Assembly: GCF_036850765.1 (NCBI RefSeq)
Contig: NC_089490.1
Coordinates: forward strand, 291,072,982-291,136,981
DNA length: 64,000 nt
Direction: 5' to 3'
Source: Saccopteryx bilineata
Lineage: Eukaryota; Chordata; Mammalia; Chiroptera; Emballonuridae
The position numbers and the translations under genes are program-made. Positions 58,266 through 64,000 of the stretch are shown here, one piece after another; positions within the stretch are counted from its first letter, which is position 1, and each line of letters opens with the position of its first letter. A model generated the notes under the pieces. That model worked only from the letters and a program-made list of their open reading frames with translations. It was not told the origin of the DNA and made no database searches.

Positions 58266-59638
58266 TACAGTGATTAAAAGCCTTTAGGCAAACTCTTGGC
58301 CCATACAGCAAGAATTCATAAAAGAGTAGTATCCTTAACATGTTCACCAAGTCCAAGTTGGCCCCATCACTATGTCAAATCCCTGAAAAATGCAACCCAA
58401 CCACAGTTCAGTCTGTTAGGATCTGTCACAGGGAGCAGGAGTCCAGGAAAAGTTTACATCCAGGAAAAGTCTGCATGGCACTGGAATTGTTGTCACCATT
58501 CTATACTTTGCAGCTCATGTCCAAGTCCCAGTGACTGCTGCTTCTAGCTGGTAATGATTCAGGTAGACTGGAGAAGCCATTTGCAGCATGCGTGGATATG
58601 GAGCTTCTGTTCTCCTCTGCCTGGAGAGATGAGATCAGGTAGCTTTTCCCTGGAGCTCTGTGACTGTGGCATGGTAAAGAAAACCTTGGGATACACTAAG
58701 CTAGGAGGCATAGGTAGATTCATAATAGAAGTTGGCAAAAGGGGGAAAGAGAGCTCTAAATTAGGAGTAGGTCCCAGCCTGAAATATGAGTGGGGCATTG
58801 AGATAGGAGGGATAAAGGAAACACTATATATTAAGCAAAGCAGCAGAACATAGGACTATCAACACCCACAACAGAGATCTTTGAGGGAAGAATAAAAAAC
58901 CTGACTATTCAGGCAAAACATAGTTAAGTGGCCCTTGTGCAAATGAGATCAGTTTACCTGATTCTTGGAAGAAATACCCTGGGCTCATCTACAGTGTCGT
59001 AGATGGGGCCAATGGCCCTAGGCACCTTCAGCCTTCAGTGGCAAACCTCAGCTTTCTGGGCAAGGTTAGGTCATAGGTGGCTGGAGCAGGGCTGGAAGAG
59101 ACTGAACCCTCCCTTAGAGAAGTGAGGAGGAAGCCTACCTTCCAGTGTCCCTGTTTCCTCACAGTAGAGGCATGTAAGCCTGGCAGGCTTTAGCTCAATG
59201 ACCTTCCTTTCCACTATTGAAGCAGGACCCAGATGGCATCCTAGGAGACCCCTTTGGGGCATTGGAGCCTTTAAGGGCATATCTTAAAAGCTGGTAGTTC
59301 ACCTGATCTCTATTGGGCTTTTTCTGCCTCTAGGTATCTTAAAAGCCATGCTCAGAAGAACTCGCTGAGGGGTTTGAGGATCCCCATCCGCCTATATAAA
59401 TCTTTTCCATATATCTGGAGCTATTTAGAAAAAGACAAAACAATGTATTAGCTGGATCTAATAAAGAATGTAGTAGTTTGCAGGTGAAAAAGATTTGGTG
59501 TCTCCTGTTCATCAGCATTCAAAAGAAATGTAAAAAAAAAAATTTTTTTTTAAGTAAAAAGCATGATATGGTAGACCCATAGGAGTTTCAGGATATGACT
59601 ACCCCCTTTTAAATTGTTTTTTTTTTAATTGACCTTAA
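58266..59638 (-). pseudogene. Class I (gamma-like) endogenous retrovirus gag-pro remnant
   Basis: Minus-strand remnant of about 1.37 kb, lying between the nested L1 tail and resumed L1-C. Near 59130-59224 it encodes two zinc-knuckle (C-x2-C-x4-H-x4-C) relics typical of retroviral nucleocapsid. The first (59183-59224) has lost its second Cys and has an in-frame stop after the His. The second (59130-59172) is split by a frameshift before its His. Further along, near 58905-58935 and 58754-58800, are decayed protease-region motifs, including a GWDLL that resembles the conserved LLGRDLL of class I ERVs. No LTR, primer-binding site, polymerase core or envelope is visible. There are many stops and shifts; no frame exceeds about 100 codons. 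It is an old non-functional fragment. Confidence 0.65.
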
Positions 59639-62187
59639 AATGAAGCCATTATAAACCTCATACTGAAACCTGGTAAAGAATGGCACACACACACAAAGAA
59701 CTACAGACCAATATCTCTAATGAATACAGATGCTAAAACATTAAACAAAATACTAGCAAATCAAATACAACAACATATTAAAAAAATAATAAATCATGGT
59801 CAAATGGGATTCATCCCAGAATCTCAAGGATGGTTCAACATACGTAAAACGGTTAATATAATACACCATAACAACAACAAAAAAACCCAACAAAAACCAC
59901 ACAATCTTATCAATAGATGCAGAAAAGGCATTCAATAAAATACAACACAATTTTATGTTTAAAACACTTAATAAAATAGATAGAGAAGGAAAATATCTCA
60001 ACATGATAAAGGCCATTTATAATAAACCATAGCTAAGATCATATTAAATGGCATAAAACTGAGGACTTTCCCTCTTAAATCAAGAATAAGACACGGTTGT
60101 CCACTCTCACCACTTTTATTTAACGTGGTGCTAGAAGTTCTAGCCAGAGCAATCAGACAAGATAAAGAAATAAAAGGCATCCATATCGGAAAAAAAGAAG
60201 TAAACGTTTCACTTTTTGCAGATGATATGATCCTATACATCAAAACCCCCAAAGACTCCACAAAAAGATTACAAGAAACAATAAACCACTATAGTAAAGT
60301 CGCAGAATACAAAATTAATATTAAAAATTCCATAGTCTTTCTATATGCCAACAATAAAACATTAGAAAATGAACTAAAAAAAAATCCCCTTTACAGTTGC
60401 AAAAAAACAAAATAAAGAACCTAGGAATAAACATAACAAAGAATGTAAAGTACATATATAATGAAACCTACAAACATTGTTAAAGGAAATTGAAAAAGAT
60501 ACAATGAAATGAAAAAATATTCTTTGTTCTTGGATAGGAAGAATAAATGTAATCAAAATGACCATATTACCCAAAGCAACATATAAATTTAATACAATTC
60601 CAATCAAAATTCCAATGACATTTTTTAAAGAAATAAAACAAAAAATCACCAGATTTATATGGAATTATAAAAAACCACGAACAGTCAAAGCAATTCTAAG
60701 GAAAAATAACGAAGCTGGGGTCATTACAGTACCTGACTTCAAATTATATTATAGAGCCACGACAATCAAAACAGCATGGTATTGGTGGAAAAAATAGATG
60801 CTCAGACCAATGGAAAAAAATAGAAAGTCCAGAAATAAAACCACATATATATGGTCAAATAATTTTTGATAAAAGGGCCAATAACACACAATGGAGAAAT
60901 GAAAGCCTCTTTAACAAATGGTGCTGGGAAAACTGGAAGGCCACATGCAAAAGAATGAAACTCTACTACAGTTTGTCCCCTTGTACTAAAATTAACTCAA
61001 AATGGATCAAAGACCTAAATATAGGACCTGAAACAATAAAGTACATAGAAGAAAATGTAGGTACTAAACTCATGGACCTTGGTTACAAAGAGCACTTTAT
61101 GAATTTGACTCCAAAGGCAAGGGAAGTGAAGGCAAAGATAAATGAATAGGACCACATCACATTAAGAAGTTTTTGCATAGCAAGAGAAACTGACAACAAA
61201 ACAAACAGACAGCCAACTAAATGGAAGATGATATTTTCAAACAACAGCTCAGATAAGGGCCTGGTATCCAAAATATACAAAGAACTCATAAAACTCAACA
61301 ACAAACAAACAATCTAATAAAAAAAATGGGAAGAGGACATGAGCAGACACTTCTCCTAGGAAGAAATACAAATGGCCAAAAGATATATAAAAATATGCTC
61401 ATTTCATTAGTTATTAGAGAAATGCATATCAAAACTACAATGAGATATCACCTCTCAACAGTTACACTAACTATTATCAACAAGACAGGTGATAACAAAT
61501 GTTGGAGAGGTTGTGGAGAAACAGGAACTCTCAACCACTGTTGGTGGGAATGTAAAGTAGTACAACCATTATTGAGGAATGTATGGCTCTTCCTCAAAAT
61601 TAAAAGTAGAACTACCATATGATCCAGCAATCCCTCCACCCGGTATATACCCCCAAAACTCAAAAACACTAGTATGTAAAGACACATGCAGCCCCATGTT
61701 AATTGAAGCATTGTTCACAGTGGCCAAGACATGGAAACAACCAAAAAGCCCTTCAATAGATGACTGGATAAAGAAGATGTGTTACATATATACTATGGAA
61801 TACTACTCAGCCATAAGAAATGATGACATCGGATCATTTACAACAAAATGGTTGGATCTTGATAACATTATACAAAGTGAAATAAGTAAATCAGAAAAAA
61901 CTAAGAACTGTATGATTCTATACATAGGTGGAACATAAAAACAAGACTAAGAGACATGGACAAGAGTGTTGTGGTTACTGGGGAGGGGGGAGGGGGGAGG
62001 GAGGAAAGGGAGAGAGAATACAGAGGGGAGCGGCACAAAGAAAACTGAATAGAAGGTGATGGAGGGCAATTTTACTTTGGGTGACTGGTATGCAACATAA
62101 ATAAATGACAAGATAACCTGGAGATGTTTTCTTTGAACATATGTACCCTGATTTATTAATGTCACTCCAGTAAAATTAATAAAAAAC

Positions 62188-63040
62188 AGCTTTGAAAAGC
62201 ATTATAATCTACTTTTCAACTGGTGAAGTTAATCTTGCTGAGTCACTTAAATATCTAAAACATTATCATCATCACCATCATTAAAAAAGAACCAAAAAAA
62301 AAAAAAAAAGAGATTTCCCTTCCTACACCTGGAAGGAAATTTCTGATGAAAGGGCACGAGAAAGTTATAATACTTTTGATACCTGCTTTTCGTTTTTCTT
62401 GTTGTTGTTTTGAAAACTGAAAATATACCAACTCACCAATCGGTTAAGAATTCAATTAAAAATAAGTATAATTAATCTGAAAACTCATTTAACAAGTATA
62501 TATATATATATAGTTAGATAGATAGATAGATAGATATTGATATATATCATTCCATCTGCTCCAATTCTATAGTAGAAATGCATTGTTTTACTCTCATGCA
62601 CAGAAGTTTTTGTCCTTTTTTTTTTTTTAGTAAAATGAGCATATGGAATATTCTTACAAACTTGTACATATATCAAATTTCTTTATACTTTTGTTCCCCA
62701 AAATAAATTTGAAATAGAGTTGATAAATAACTAATGAATTAGTTTTGTGTAATTCTTGTCTAATCAAGTGATATTAATAGTATTTTAATTACAAGTTGGT
62801 GCACATAGTTTAGCAACTGGGGTAAATAAAAGAACTATGCATTCTGTATAAGCTTAAAAGACAAAAATATAAAAGTAAATATAGGGAATTTATACTATAA
62901 AATTTCATTTTAGTCCTACCTAGAATAAATATATCATATAAAATATACTGTGATACTGTAATTTATAAATTTATAAAAATAAGAAAAAACAAAATATTTT
63001 AAATTCTTTGGAGACATTAGAAAAATAATAGAATATTTTT
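62188..63040. other. Unique AT-rich sequence with a (TAGA)n patch
   Basis: Contains a (TA)n/(TAGA)n microsatellite at 62499-62548 and A runs near 62285-62310. No gene or mobile element is recognised otherwise. Confidence 0.45.
62499..62548. repeat. (TA)n/(TAGA)n microsatellite
   Basis: A TA run followed by five TAGA-type units and a second TA stretch. Confidence 0.88.
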
Positions 63041-64000
63041 TAAAAATCAGATGATGAGAGCCCAGAAGAAGACCCATATAAACACATTGAAATGATCTTT
63101 GACAAAGAAGTAAAGTCAATTCAATGGAGAAAAGATAATCTTTCAAAAAATTGTGCTAGACCAAACATACATAAGCAAAGAAAAAAATCTAGAAACAGAC
63201 CTTATACCTTTAGAAAAATTAACTCAAAATAGATGAAGAGCTAAATTTAAAATGCAAAACCAGAAACCTCATAAAAGTTAGCATAAGTGAAAAGCTAGAT
63301 AACCATGAGTTTGGCAACAACCTTTTAGTTACAATACCAAAGGGATAGTCCATGCAAAAAATAATCAATGCATAAAATTCATTAAAATTAAAAATATTTA
63401 TTCTTCAAACTACAATGTAAATTGAATGAGAATACAAGCCACAGACTGTGAGAATTTGTAAAAAACATCTGATACAGATGGTTATCTAAAATATCCAAAG
63501 AGCTCATAAAACAACAATAAGAAACTAAATTACTTAAACAATGGGCAAAAGAACTGAACAGGCAATCAATCGAACAAGATATACAGAATAAAACAAGCAT
63601 ATGACAAGACGTTCCATATCATATACCATTAGGGAATGTCAAATTAAAGCAAGAGTGAGATACCACTACATTCACTAGATTGACCAAATCCTGTCCTCTG
63701 ACAATGTTAAATGCTGACAAGAACATGAAGCAACAGGAACTCTTAATCATTGCTGGTAGGAACAAAAACTGATACAACCACTTTGAAAGACAGTTTGAGA
63801 ATTTCTTACTAAATTAAATATACTTTTATTATAAAACCCTGCAATCACACACCTTAGTATATATGCAAAGGAATTGTAACTTGTGTCCACAAAAAGCTCT
63901 GCACAAAAATGTTTATGAAAGTAACTGTCAAAACTTGGATGCAAGTAAGATGTCCTTTATTATGTGAATGGATTATAAATTGTGATAAATCTTAACTAGG
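63041..64000 (+). mobile_element. Old L1 ORF2 3' region, runs off the window
   Basis: The plus-strand text follows the order of the L1 ORF2 C-terminal half: 'gatctttgacaaagaagtaa', 'caatggagaaaagataatc', 'ttaactcaaaatagatgaag', then 'aatatccaaagagctcataa', 'ttaatcattgctggtaggaa' and 'ccactttgaaagacagtttg'. It is much more diverged than L1-A, -B or -C and full of stops. Its 5' side is truncated near 63041 and its 3' end lies beyond 64000. Confidence 0.85.

Larger units (their letters stand above)
55738..61937 (+). pseudogene. L1-C ORF2, broken and interrupted
   Basis: Starts MAIGNPQVSIITLNINGLN at 55738. The endonuclease has many stops and frameshifts and is split by the hAT at 56251-56755. 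A 49-bp tandem duplication lies at 56812-56909. The reverse transcriptase is split at the LPN-FYEAN position by the block at 57807-59638; it then resumes with a KPGK motif and shows [11 protein letters not shown] (frame 60125-60415). The C-terminal CWRGCGETGTLNHCWWEC is at about 61498-61551, and the usual GGT end is at 61937. Pieces are spread over all three frames. It is long dead. Confidence 0.9.
51591..62187 (+). mobile_element. Full-length L1 retrotransposon (L1-C), cut by later insertions
   Basis: Plus-strand LINE-1, the oldest of the three large copies. The probable 5' end is near 51593 ('gaggtcagagaaatggtgct'). The order is a long 5' UTR (to 54423) with tandem monomers, ORF1 (54424-55393), ORF2 (55738-61937), a 3' UTR with a G-rich tract at 61978-62030, and an A-rich end at about 62187. 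Later insertions are a hAT at 52240-52561, another hAT at 56251-56755, and an ERV/L1 block at 57807-59638. The L1 sequence resumes exactly in register after each. Without the insertions it is about 7.9 kb. I could not find a convincing target-site duplication, so the 5' boundary is uncertain. Confidence 0.88.

Noticed and set aside
58554..58853. 99-codon plus-strand frame
   Set aside because: Lies antisense to the ERV remnant whose zinc-knuckle and protease relics read on the minus strand; no domain on the plus strand.

Overview
The window looks like gene-poor, AT-rich mammalian nuclear DNA, most probably from a bat. The evidence is the repeat content: two abundant tRNA-derived SINE families resembling the Rhin-1-type elements of horseshoe bats and relatives, a shorter Ves-like SINE, several L1 families, and recent-looking cut-and-paste DNA transposons (two hAT families and two TA-flanked MITEs). 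Such DNA transposons are known to be active late in bats and rarely in other mammals. The species call is inference. I found no host protein-coding exon, rRNA, functional tRNA or CRISPR array.

Layout. 1-5734: unique AT-rich DNA with two SINEs. 5735-11736: a full-length minus-strand L1 (L1-A) with a perfect 15-bp target-site duplication (TSD), an intact ORF1 and an ORF2 broken in few places. 11737-20892: mostly unique DNA with SINEs, microsatellites and an old L1 tail. 20893-22663: five SINEs packed together. 22940-23600: an old L1 3' end whose G-rich tract has expanded into a 12-unit, 38-bp minisatellite. 23601-31808: unique DNA and SINEs. 31809-38476: a second minus-strand L1 (L1-B) with a perfect 15-bp TSD and decayed ORFs. 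38477-51590: unique DNA, SINEs, a Tigger-like MITE (44650-45198), a hAT copy (45927-46277) and another TA-flanked MITE (50691-51087). 51591-62187: a third L1 (L1-C), plus strand, with a long tandemly repeated 5' UTR, two later hAT insertions and a nested block at 57807-59638. That block holds a class I endogenous retrovirus gag-pro remnant next to a 5'-truncated L1 tail. 63040-64000: an old L1 running off the end.

The window is best read as stratigraphy. L1-C is the oldest of the three large L1s, because hAT elements and the ERV/L1 block cut it. L1-B belongs to a related lineage. L1-A is a different and younger lineage. The most interesting items are the ERV/L1 composite (possible template-switch chimera), the monomer-type promoter of L1-C, the Lys substitution at a catalytic Asn of the L1-A endonuclease, and the L1-tail minisatellite.
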